64,000 nt of DNA from Liolophura sinensis (taxonomy: Eukaryota; Mollusca; Polyplacophora; Chitonida; Chitonidae): positions 46,867,116-46,931,115 of the forward strand of contig NC_088301.1 in NCBI RefSeq assembly GCF_032854445.1, in the 5' to 3' direction. Position 1 is the stretch's first letter. The number at the start of each line of letters is the position of its first letter. The notes below the pieces were generated by a model. The model had not been told where the DNA came from and made no database searches. It saw nothing but the letters and a program-made list of their open reading frames with translations. The position numbers and the translations under genes are program-made. Shown here one piece after another: positions 36,873 to 48,225 of the stretch.

Positions 36873-37329
36873 CAAATTGTGGATGCTAAACTTCTCACCT
36901 AAATTTTCGACAGAGCCAGCGGTAGCAAAATTCGACCTTCCAACACCATTGTAAAACGTGTAAAATTCAATTCGAATGGAAATCATTAAGCCGTTGTATA
37001 TGTCCATGCAAAGATGCAATGCTAGGTGCATAGCCTACACTACTCCGTGAAGTGATACGGAAATTTATCTGGTGAAAACATTTCATACAACACTTCAGGG
37101 TTCATATTATGTGATTCAAAGGGGCTGGGACCTCTGAGATCCTGTAGTTGTAGCATATAACTAATTGATCTGCTTTTTTGTGTATTTTGTGTCGCTTTCA
37201 GAAACATCTCCTTGTATAACGAGCCAATATCAGTGCAAATATATTTACAGTGCTCCCTCACTGGAACGCCATGCTGAAGACGCCAGACCGGACACTCAGG
37301 CACAGCATATACCGATACAGGTGAAATAT

Positions 37330-37520
37330 AATGACCTATCGCCTGCATTGCTGATTACATATTTTATATGTAACCTATATGAGGCGGTAGTTCATAGACA
37401 CAAATTTACCTCAAAGATGGCTGCCATTGCAAACCATCTATCAACTCATGCTTAGCATCAAACCATGACCTACCGCCTCATATAAAAGCCGCAATAAGCA
37501 ATACAGGTAATAGGTCAGTA
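37330..37520. mobile_element. Foldback element around a GAGGCGGTAG inverted pair
   Basis: TATATGAGGCGGTAGTTCAT near 37375 is the reverse complement, with two changes, of the block near 37465 containing GACCTACCGCCTCATATA. The outer segments near 37333 (TGACCTATCGCCTGCATTGC) and 37495 (GCAATACAGGTAATAGGTCA) also pair. Two nested inverted repeats thus share one centre, about 190 bp overall. Confidence 0.65.
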
Positions 37521-38416
37521 TATATAAATCTGATCGTTCCGGACATTCAGTATCGTTATCGGGTTCATCCGGCTTGTAATATATCTCGAGACCATGATAT
37601 CAACATTTACAAACCTGGATCCTTACATAGGACTATTTGACGACATCATGGATTTCTTTCTATTCATGTTCATGTTGTGTAATCCTTATTTCTCCTGCAG
37701 AGATCAGATAAATCAGAAAAAATCAGAATGTGAATGCGCAGTGCTCCCTTAACCCATGGGTCCTTAAGCTATATTTCTGCCGTCTTTGACTCAATCTTGA
37801 CCGGTATGTCAGATATATGTCAGCACTTCAGATGCTGTTTGACAAAGATCTACGAAGTTAGGATAACAAATGCGACTCAAGGTGAAGAACAAGGGACTTG
37901 CATCTTCCTCATATCAGTTTCTTTTTAAGAATGATAATTTTTTATAGATACAACACCGAGTTACACTCCAGCGATATGTTCGAGTTTCTTAAAAAGCTAA
38001 TATCGAAAACTCAAACCAATCAAGATCTAACTATTTAGAGCATTTTTGTACATACATGCCTACCTCCGGAATTCCTACTGATTTTATGTGTAGCATTTGG
38101 CTAATGAATTGATTACAAGAACCTTGGCAGGAGATGGGATTTACTAAATATGTAGAGAATGTTTAACATTTGGTGGAGGTTGCATTCATGAAGAATATCG
38201 TCAAATCGCCATCTGTCTTTCAGTGAGTCACCTTGGACAATTAAAGAAGAAATATACCGATATTCTCTTTTTTTCATGAATAACCGGGACCGTTTTTTAT
38301 ATATACGTTTCCCAAAAATTGTAATACTCGTGCAATATATTAAACTCGGTCAGTTGGCATGGAAAACTTTGAGTCCTATGGACAGATTTCTTACTTACAG
38401 AATCTCAATCCACTCG

Positions 38417-38681
38417 GGGGCCTCCGTGGCTCAGTCGGTTAAAGCGCTAGCGCAGCGTAATGACCCAGGAGTCTCTCACCAATGCGTTCGATACGAGTTC
38501 AAGTCCAGCTTATGCTGGCTTCTTCTCTGGCCGTACGTGAGAAGGTCTGTCAGCAACCTGCGGATGGTCGTGGGTTTCCCCCGGGCTCTGCCCGGTTTCC
38601 ACCCACCATAATGCTGGCCGCCGTCGTATGAGTGAAATATTCTTGAGTATGGCGTAAAACACCAATCAAAAAAAAAAAAAA
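38417..38681 (+). mobile_element. Intact tRNA-derived SINE with 12-bp target duplications and poly(A)
   Basis: The head GGCCTCCGTGGCTCAGTCGG is tRNA-like (box A), with GAGTTCAAGTCC as box B. The body holds the GGGCTCTGCCCGG core and CACCATAATGCTGGCCG, then GCGTAAAACACCAATC and an A-run. The 12-bp sequence TCAATCCACTCG flanks it at 38405-38416 and 38682-38693, a clean target-site duplication. This places it as the youngest insertion seen in the window. The core resembles molluscan V-SINE families such as RUDI, an assignment from memory. Confidence 0.95.
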
Positions 38682-39844
38682 TCAATCCACTCGTTCCAGG
38701 CAACCGTGAGGTCTTTTGACATGCAGAGGACTTTACTTGAGATCAAATTGATGGCTTCCCAACACAAAACCATCAGTAACGAGTAATGTTTTGTATGCAT
38801 GGTGGTTTGACATATAAAACAGATCCAAGTGGATCTGTACCGAAGTAAATGTCAGCATAGAGCAGAGATAGTCATATCTTTTCACAGAGATCCGCACAAC
38901 TCTCGACCAGGCCAATAAAAACACCGGATTGGCGAGCATTACCAGAGAAAACCATTTATTCTGCTGTCGCATGTGAGAGCATTATTTGCCACAGAAGTTC
39001 AGAAGATTGAATAGAATTTCGCTCCATATAAATTACACTTTGTTTTTATTCTACCATTAACATTGCACCTTACAACGGATGAATTGTGATTCGAAGGCAT
39101 TTACTAAATATAGGCCTATATGTGGCCTTTGCCCTTTTCGTAGTGTATTTTTCTTTTTTTTTTTCTTTTATGGCTTTGGTATTTATAATGAAAAATGTAT
39201 ATTTACAATGGATCATACATGCGCTTGGCGGCATTGTTATCTAACATGTGTGTATACAATACATCTATAGTCATTTCCATTACATTATTTAGGACTTCTC
39301 ATGTTCGGTTCATACAGATTTACGCATTCGTCAAACTATATTCCCTTTGTTTGGACTAGACCTGCCAGGTATGTAGAGGTCAGGAGAACAAGTCCTTGGA
39401 GTGCGTCAACCGCCTTGACGGTGCTTTAGACTCAAGCTTTCCATACTCACATGGTCTGACTCAGGCCACTCTGGTCCAGACGTATCTAACTTAGTACATA
39501 AATGTTTAATACAGTTTCCGTACTTCCAGATCAGGTAGTGTATATAGTGTATGTATGTATAGGGAGCCATTTGTGACTGACGGCCTAGCTTTAATGGGAC
39601 TACAACGTTACTTAGTCATTAGTCCTGTCAGCGGACAACTCCCATGTGGTTGGTTATCTCTTCTACCAGGTTGCCTTATCATCGTGTTTCATTGATTCCT
39701 GGGTCAAGATGACTGGACTGAATTTAATCCATTGACGCAAGCTATGCTCAGCTTAAACATTCGCCTAGTTCGGACCATTCATACTGAGAATCATTTGTTG
39801 TGCATATACTTTAGAACAGAATGCATGTCTATCAAGTATTAATA

Positions 39845-40010
39845 GGTTTTGACAGATTGTTTGTGTTCTCTGACACAACTTCCGGCCTCATCACCATGAC
39901 CCCAGTGACTGAGGCGTTGTTCAAGATTTCAGTATAAAATCTGCCAGTGGTAGCAGTGATGTAAAGCGAACGTAGAGATCGGCGCATGCGCTGTAAGAAG
40001 TACATGGAGA
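39845..40010 (-). mobile_element. Partial copy of the CATGCGC-ended dispersed repeat
   Basis: This aligns, reverse-complemented, with the left part of the element at 55484-55860. Shared blocks in order are CAGATTGTTTGTGTT, CTGACAC, CCAGTGACTGAGG and AGTGGTAGCA, then GGCGCATGCGCTGTAAG. Only one end is present. Confidence 0.65.
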
Positions 40011-41944
40011 ACTTCGATGCATGCTTTGCTCCGGGCACTGAGTACAAAACATGCTTCTCAACTATCCTACTGAGGGCTAAAAATGGCGTCAAACTACTTT
40101 TTTCCTTAGGCCTCAGCGGTCATTTCGGATATTAAGCAGCCTGTCAAAGGGTTACATGTGTCAAATCAATGAATATGTGGGGGATACTCGAACGATGCGC
40201 TAAGCTGGTCCATTGAGTTCAAGGATGATGTCATTTCCAAAATTGACGGAAAAACATGCATAAATAGAGGGACTGTTAAGAAATATAAAAATGACGTGTG
40301 GGGGTACTTTCTAGATTTCCTTAATGTCATCATCTGTGTTTTACAGTTTTTTATGTACCCATTATGCAGCAATCAAATTATGGAACACATATGCCACTTA
40401 TGTTAGTACTGCTCTTGGGGCATCTCCATGGTTTGATTAAGGACAATTCCCATTTTAATTGCAAATAATTTTAACGTGCAGTCCAAAATTATTATGTAAC
40501 AAACGGCATTTAATGTAAAATTGCATTGACGCCATAAAATACACTATACTATATATTTCCGGCAAAACTGAACAAACGTATTGTCGCTCTCTTTGTGTGA
40601 AGTAAAAGCCTGTGCAAATTTTGATGACATCCCTCTTTATGACAAACACAGAATGAAAATATCAGTTGCAGTAATACTTTGATGCTTGTACATGATATAT
40701 AATTAAAAGTGTTGCCAACATATACATCCTGTAGCTTTGGGGAATGTTATCCGTGTTGGTGAATGCTGTCTAACCCAATATGTATTATTTAGTTTAATGT
40801 CTGTGGCCTCAAGCAACGCATGATGAAGTTCCGGTGACCTGCAGGCTATCCAGATTTAACGCACTTTACTGAGCAATTCTAATTGCTATGTCATGAAATA
40901 TCTAAAAATTATAAAAGAAATCTAATGAAAACTCCAAGATATGCGGCCTTATTTACGATGCAAGGTTCATTGATTTATGTATGTTTGAATTATTGCACAA
41001 TGGTCTTTATATCAACAGAAATGTTGGGGCTCAGACAATGGTTGCATGTGCAAGTATCAAAACTACTTTATTACACCTGATTTTAATAAATGGAAATGCG
41101 TTTCAAAATATATACGCTTTTTTTGCCAATATTTGGTCTTGTTTCTGATCGGTCTCAAAACATGGATAGCACAAGAAGATAGCTGGACAGTCAGATCAAC
41201 CCTAAACTGACAACAGGCCGTCTTTCACCAGGTACGTGTTACCATTTGTCAGCTATCACACTTTTCGTCGCTGCTCAGATTTTACACGCAACTGACCAGT
41301 CATAAATAATATTGTTGCAAATAGTTCAACCCCACTAATTGCTTACAAATGTTCAATCTTTCTGTCACGTCATGACGTCACAATTGCTTTCACCGGGAAT
41401 GGAATGAAAAGTAACTTTGTCATGAGAAGGGGTGGTGGGATATCGGATGTGTTGGATCCATCTCTTGGTTTCACGGCTCTCAGAACCGAACAAGATGATT
41501 TCATGCATATGTTCCACGCCATGCACTTTTTTGCATTTACATGTATACAGTATTGACGACGGCGACCAGTTAGGGTTTTGTGTGGATGAAACCAAAGTGC
41601 CAAAAGGAGTAAACCACCTTCGTATCTATCTTTGGCACGCAAATGACGACCTTTTCCACACGTGACACATTGTTTATAGTTTCGGGCATCCGGGTTCCTA
41701 TCAGCAAGCAGGATATGATAGATAACATGGAGCTAAATGGGTGATATGCTGATTTTTGCCCATTGCTAAAGTTTAAAATACTATCGGACATTGAAACTAT
41801 CATATCTAAAGGCTAGATACATCTTAATTACTTTTCCAGAAAAAAATTCTTACCTGAAACTATATTTTCCATTTTTTATGCTAAAATCTTCTTTAATACC
41901 CATCTCGCCTGGTTAAAATTGCTTTGTTTTCACATCCAGTACAC

Positions 41945-42071
41945 TATTTATTTATTTATTTGATTGTTGTTTTACGCCGTACTTAGGAATATTTCACTTA
42001 TACGACGGCCGCCAGCATTATGGTGGGAAGGAAACCCACGACCATCCGCAAGTTGCTGGTAGACCTCCAGT
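41945..42071 (-). mobile_element. 5'-truncated SINE (minus strand)
   Basis: On the minus strand it carries the 3' part of the family: TTGCGGATGGTCGTGGG, CACCATAATGCTGGCGGCCG, GTGAAATATTCCT, GTACGGCGTAAAACAACAATC, then a (TAAA)n tail. The head and part of the GGGCTCTGCCC core are absent. The simple TAAA tail suggests a fairly recent insertion. Confidence 0.88.
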
Positions 42072-42479
42072 ACTCTAGTCACGTGAACAAAGAGTGTGCT
42101 GATGATTGGTTCAGAGCGGCTATGACGCCACTGCAAAACTATGAATAAAATGTCACTCCCAGCGCGAGCTCAATGTGCACTCTCAAAAAATAATCTGTTA
42201 AATTTAACACAAATTTAAATCAACATAAGGATTCTATAACACTGACAGGATGTTATGTTGAATATGACAGTATTATGTTATTTTAACAGAATACATTGCA
42301 GCGTCATTCAGACAACAGATTTTCTGGCAAAAGTAACGGATTATTTTTAGTAACATGTCATTTGATGAAATTAAGGCAAGACATCTACACTGAATTCCAT
42401 GTAAGTCCATCTAAAGGGCTTTCCGAGCGCTGTCACTTGCTTACGGTCATGAAATCACCAATGAACAATGGAGACATGC

Positions 42480-42590
42480 AAAGACATTCTGTCTGAGACT
42501 GGAATTGAACCAACACCGTGAGTCTCCTAGCGATTGAAAAACACTGACATGCACCTTACCCAATCAACTACGGAACTGACTGGCCTCCCG
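42480..42590 (-). mobile_element. tRNA-like SINE head (minus strand)
   Basis: Minus-strand sequence GTTCCGTAGTTGATTGGGTA, TTTTTCAATCGCTAGGA, GTTGGTTCAATTCC has box A- and box B-like blocks. Its middle is shared with the element at 21223. The anticodon stem and acceptor do not pair properly, so it is not a functional tRNA. Confidence 0.5.
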
Positions 42591-42689
42591 AATATCGCGC
42601 CCACTCCCAGTCTTGAAAAAACGAAAATTGGTTATGGAAATTCAAAATGTTATAGAGAACTAACGTAGGGGCTTAAAAGCTGAACTCGG

Positions 42690-43183
42690 ATATAAGGACT
42701 GATAACACTGTATTGGAATGAGAGCGAGGGCGTGATAATGCTGAACTGGGATATAGGGACTGATAACGCTGAACTGGGGTATAGGGACTGATAACGCTGA
42801 ACTGGGGTATAGGGGCTGATAACGCTGAACTGGGGTATAGGGACTGATAACGCTGAACTGGGGTATAGGGACTCATAACGCTGAACTGGGGTATAGGGAC
42901 TCATAACGCTGAACTGGGGTATAGGGACTGATAATGCTGAACTGGGATATAGGGACTGATAACGCTGAACTGGGATATAGGGACTGATAATGCTGAACTG
43001 GGATATAGGGACTGATAACGCTGAACTGGGGTATAGGGACTGATAACGCTGAACTGGGATATAGGGACTCATAACGCTGAACTGGGGTATAGGGACTCAT
43101 AACGCTGAACTGGGGTATAGGGACTGATAATGCTGAACTGGGGTATAGGGACTGATAACGCTGAACTGGGATATAGGAGTTTG
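42690..43183. repeat. 28-bp minisatellite
   Basis: The unit is ATAACGCTGAACTGGGGTAT plus AGGGACTG, 28 bp, in about 17 adjacent copies with few substitutions (mainly AAT/AAC and GGG/GGA variants). Because 28 is not a multiple of 3, all three frames are visited every 84 bp. The minus strand nevertheless stays open, giving a 140-codon frame with a 28-residue period. More diverged units continue at 43312-43580. Confidence 0.95.
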
Positions 43184-43311
43184 GTCCAGTTTCACAAAGC
43201 TCTCTTAACGTTACTAGCTCGCAACTACCATGACGACGTAATTCCTATGGTACCAGTTGCCGTGGTAGTCAAGTGAACTTGACGTTAAGAGTGCTCTGTG
43301 AAACCGGGCTC
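43184..43311. mobile_element. Foldback (MITE-like) element inside the minisatellite
   Basis: The left end GGTCCAGTTTCACAAAGCTC, then TCTTAACGTT, pairs with the right end AACTTGACGTTAAGAG, then TGCTCTGTGAAACCGGGCTC. The interior also pairs in part around TACCATGACGACG/ATTCCTATGGTA. The 28-bp units stop at its left edge and resume in diverged form on its right, so it inserted into the array. Its ends resemble those of the 35.7 kb element (TTTCACAAAG / TTCACAAAAG). Confidence 0.8.
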
Positions 43312-43580
43312 TGATGTCACTGAACTGAGTTACAGGGAATGACAAACCCTGATGCAAATGGCTGATATTGCTGAACTGGATATGTGGACAATGCTGAACT
43401 GCGATATAGGGACTGATAATGCTGAACTGGAACATAGGGACTGATACCATTGAACTGGGTTATATGGTCTGATTCAGTTGACCTTGGGTACTAGGGACTG
43501 ATAATGCTGAAATGGGTGTTTACAGCCTGATATTACTGAGATGGGCTGTAAGGACTGATAATGCTGAACTATGGCGCTAA
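43312..43580. repeat. Diverged continuation of the 28-bp minisatellite
   Basis: Units such as GGACTGATAATGCTGAACTGG recur irregularly, with many substitutions and length changes, after the foldback insertion. This is the decayed flank of the array. Confidence 0.7.
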
Positions 43581-44619
43581 GAAATGATGATGACAAGGTA
43601 TGTGTTCTTATTTTATCGCATATTAAAACATGTTATGAACTTATAACTAGGAAATTCATCTGTATGAATTTAAGGCCTTGAAAATAATATCCTACCACCA
43701 AAAGCGATGCATATAGAAATTTCACGCCGACTGCATCTGATGGATCATATGCCTAATGCTTTAAGCAATCAGCACGTGTAACGATGCCAAGTGATTTGGA
43801 AACTCCTGAGGACTAAGCGTACTTCTTGCAGTTCCCTAAATACCGTCAAGATCACTAAAAGCATCTCTGACTATTTGTCAGGCACTCCAGGACGCTCCAG
43901 GCATACCGATCACATGTATGCGTTATCATGAACAGGTCAGTTAAAGTAGATATACGACTCAGTATGAACAAATCATTCTATATTGTAGTAACTTTTGTAT
44001 ACATCCAGAAGATTGAAGCTGGTACGCATGGTATGCTACTTTGGGCGTTATTTCAGACCTATTATATTCCATAGAGACTCCGTCATAAATTTTCAATGTT
44101 GACCTTTCAAGCACTTTAACAGACAGGTCTCAGGACATTTTCGGATCACCGATGAAAACCAGTCCCCTCAAGGTGCTGATAACCTGTGGGTTTAGTACCT
44201 TGTTACAGATAAAGGTCGTAAACATTGCGCCAGTCTGACACAGGTGATACCACTTACCCCCATTATCCATATCCATGACCAACGGCCATTGTGTGGGCAT
44301 CTACAGCTATTCGTTCGATTGTGATCTGCTCAAGGCATTCTCAGTCATACACAACAGGTGCGATGGAACTCAAATGTCAAGCAAATGTCGCTTGTCTAGT
44401 TCCATTGGTGCTTTGAGGATGAAGGACTTGCCACAAATGTGTATCTTTGTGTATGATCAATCATTTATACCTTAACATAAGGTTACTATTCAATGTCCAC
44501 AGGCGACCATACAGGCGACCACGTGTACCTTTATCCGGTCACGTTTTTCATGCTTTTACAGCATGTGAGGTTTGTGATCAAAATCGATCATTTTATAAAC
44601 AAAACTAGTATCCCTGATG

Positions 44620-44712
44620 ATGGGAACGAAAGTATCCCTGAAGAAATCGAAAGTATCCCTGATGAGAACGAAAGTATCACTGATGAAAACGAAAGTATCC
44701 TTGATAAGAATG
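44620..44712 (+). repeat. 24-bp repeat in a 99-codon open frame
   Basis: Four units of GAACGAAAGTATCCCTGATG-type sequence, 24 bp each, keep an open plus-strand frame (44493-44792) that encodes an 8-residue repeat of the form NESIPDEx. The surrounding frame has no recognisable domain, splice evidence or promoter. I treat it as a minisatellite that happens to be open. Confidence 0.6.
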
Positions 44713-45852
44713 AAAAGTCCGGAACTGCAGTTGGAATATGTCCATGCAGAAAGTTTTCTTCCCTTGTACATCCGTCTCTCATCCACAATTAATTCAAAAA
44801 ATTAAAATCAATAAAAACAAGGAAAAAATTAAATACACATATAATGCAGGAAAATGGCTTTATGCAATGTGTGAAGCAATATTTTAAACATTTTACGTTT
44901 ATTTGTGCTTGTGTCTGTATCGTGACAATGCGAAATGAAGATAAAAGGCTTTCCGATTAACCTGCCTAAGTTTAATAAGTTACATATATGTAGAGATTTT
45001 TTGACGATTCAAAAAATTGTCGCCACAACATGTGGCAAGGCGTCTATGCTTTGGTTGCCATAGACATGAATACCACGCTCGTTGCCATGACTCAAAACTA
45101 ACAAGCTTAACACTTTCCCAAGCTGGCCATGTGACAGACCTGTCTTTAATTAGTATGATTTTGACCATGCACCCCTGTTCACTCACTATATTCGTTTCGC
45201 GGTACACATAATTTATTGGTTTATATACAACATTGATTACGATTCGTGCTCCAGTCAGCCCATAACGCGCCTATACTGACATTGCATCTGCGTATGAGAA
45301 TATATAATATATATACATCTACATTTTCTAACCCTTCTGCTCGTAGATTAACCCCACAGGAAGCCGAGTCATACATCGTATGTCTCCATGACAGTGTCAA
45401 AAACACCATGAGCACCGATCAAGACATCACAATTATAACACAGGCACGCCTATACTAGCTGTTCTTGTTTATGGCACTGCACTGCATTTGTTTATCTTCT
45501 ACAGAACATGTCGATAATTAGGCGTAGCAATCATGTGTCACCAAAATGCAACCTTACGAATTATTATAAATTCATCCATGGGAGTAGGTAATATCCACTT
45601 TAACTTAGTCCCTGTTTCTGCCAACACCTGGAGGTGGTAATGATTACCTGGTACCAATTAATTAGTTGATCTGGTTGCATGTTACATGTACACGTACCTT
45701 TACCACATAGCGTATAAAGTTTCAGGTAGGTTTATAATGCATGAACATCTGTACCAGTTGTTGTACAGATATGTACCGATAGATATATTGTGCAATGTGG
45801 CATGTTCATTACACAATCCATCTTGTTGCTATCGGTGTCTAAATTTTCACCA

Positions 45853-45853
<1 letters not shown>

Positions 45854-45933
<80 letters not shown>
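45854..45933. repeat. (TA)n microsatellite, ~40 units
   Basis: Eighty bases of uninterrupted alternating TA. Open frames running through it (Tyr-Ile repeats) are artefacts. Confidence 0.99.
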
Positions 45934-45934
<1 letters not shown>

Positions 45935-48225
45935 CGTTAGATAGCTTAAGCGTTCTGTATACAGTTTTCGTTAACGGTGTTAATTTTTTATCCCTTCGCT
46001 AGACTGACCTATAGTAAATTCTCTGTCAATTCTCTTTTCACAGGTCTCACATTATTTTTCATTATTCATACTTATATATTTACAAGCCATGTTTCTGCCA
46101 TGCCCACAATGTTTAATGTAAATTAATGCTGAATAACAATTTGGTCAGTAAAAACATTTATGCCTCGGTAGAAAAACAATGGACATATCATTTAAACCAT
46201 TACGACTTGTAAATATAATGTTCCTTAGACACTGAGTGAGTTGTTTGATGTTTATAGGTAAAGCATTCAGGTAATTTCTAAAATGCTTTTGTAAACTTGT
46301 AATGATCACCCATGTTTTTTTTTATTATATATATTTTCGCCTACGAAAGGTTTACTGAAAAAAAAACCTGATTACTATAAATCCATAATCTCTTCCTACA
46401 TACGTACGGTGCTAATACAAACAAGCTCTTCAGGCGTGTTAGAATGTGAGTATGCCAGTCCCGACATGTTTGACGATATGTTGACTATTTGCATACCGAG
46501 TTATTACTCGGGTGAGCGAATAGCACAGGTAGACCCCATAGTTGGCAGTGCTCTTGTTCAAAGGCAATAGCGTCACAAGCATGAGCCCTTGTACCGTTCA
46601 CATACCCTATCCACAGATAAGACGGCCATAACATACTGTAGCACCAAAAGACAACGCCGTAGTGGGACAATCGGCAGCCACGTCCGGATTTTGACCATAA
46701 AACGGGGCTTGTGTGAATGGACAAGATAGTCTTTTACAGTGGTAGCAAGTAAGTTTGGGCTTGAAATTTAGGCTCACTATATATGCGTGTATTTATAGAT
46801 GTACAAACATGTATATCTACGGACTATATGTGTAATGTTTTTGCACTTTGGGGGCAGACTTGGTAGTTACGTAAATAGGCCTATACCAGTACGCAAACAT
46901 GTTAATCTGTATCACAACTCTATGTAGGCCTGGTCATATAATTACAAAAAGGTAAATTTAATTCTTTTCCTACATCCTGGAAAAGCACGAGTGGATCAGA
47001 CACCAATGAAAAGAGTAATAATAAGTATCTTCTTGCCTAACTTCTGCAGGTCAAAAGATAATCTAACAAAATTGCCAATGAATTTTTGGGATCAAGTAGA
47101 ATTAAACTAAAAGCTGCATTACTGGGCACAATAACTTCTTTTGATATGATTTATTTATTACATTTTTTGTGCTTTCAGTTTATTTCCTACACGCTTTACG
47201 ATTAACCCTGGAGAAGTCGCTTTCATTTAATTTCAGTCCTTGTTTTTAGTACAAATTTATCTTCATAACTTGTGCAAAACTACGGTAAATTATCATAAGT
47301 AAAGTAAACAATTTGCCTTCTTCATAAAGGAATTACAATCTTATAGCTCCTTTGGGTGCTTCATGTAACACAGTTAATGTACATATAATTAGACTCTGAG
47401 TGGAAGTGAAAAATGCTATCAAGCATGCATTCATAGTGTGTTTGTCCACATGTTTGTCCGTCACGCAAGAATAGTTGTCAACAATTTATTCTAAAAACTC
47501 CTATGGTCATAGTTAATAGTTGCATATCAGGTGTTGGTTGTGAATTTACACAATTTTAAGTAGGGTACTTTGGTACAATACAGATGAAGTTTTGCTTAAA
47601 CTTTTATCAAAACTATGAACGTTTGAGTCACTCAGATTTTACCTGACAGACTTGGGCTTACCGAGGGCTCAATAACACGACAGAAGAAATGATATGAAAT
47701 AACTACCTAGTCATATATTTACCTACTGACTGATATTTCTAGTTGCTCACAAGAAAAATACATTGTTAACATCAGATCTGTACGTAAAAAATTGTCATAG
47801 ATATATTTCAGTTGGTTAACTTCATGCAAACGTGATGCATGTATGCTCTGTGTGTGAGCTTTCCTCGTAATAATTTGAGCCAAGAGCACACTATGAACTA
47901 TATTCACATCTCCCAACATCTTTGCTTTACTCAACATTCAGGATTTACGTCAACGCGCCTAGCGTACGTAAATAATAGATTGCCGTACACATATATGTAT
48001 ACACCGATCCGCTTCTGTTTATTGTCGTTGGCATCGAATGCCGATGGGCTTTCATCCAAGTCTCGATATAGAATCTAGACGACCATTCATCTTTGCTTAT
48101 TGCCTTACAGGTACTTTCCGGTTCGGATCACCATCTGAGTAGCCTTTCCGTGGAGATAGTAAAATATTCGTCTAGCAGCGAGTGACAAGTTCGTACAGCA
48201 TAACAAGCAAGTAACTACCACTGTC

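Larger units (their letters stand above)
43581..48110. other. Gene-poor stretch with a microsatellite
   Basis: I recognise no conserved exon. The notable contents are an in-frame 24-bp repeat (44620-44712) and the TA microsatellite (45854-45933). The region ends at a possible 3' splice site (TTGCCTTACAG, ending at 48110) for the coiled-coil gene. Confidence 0.35.

Noticed and set aside
37040-37348. 102-codon minus-strand frame
   Set aside because: It lies over or beside a foldback repeat, has no recognisable domain and overlaps an equally long plus-strand frame.
42650-43100. 140-codon and overlapping minus-strand frames suggesting a repeat protein gene
   Set aside because: They are the 28-bp minisatellite read through. 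All minus frames are open, and there is no start context, splice site or non-repeat domain.
45686-46002. Tyr-Ile-rich open frames
   Set aside because: They are produced by the (TA)n microsatellite.
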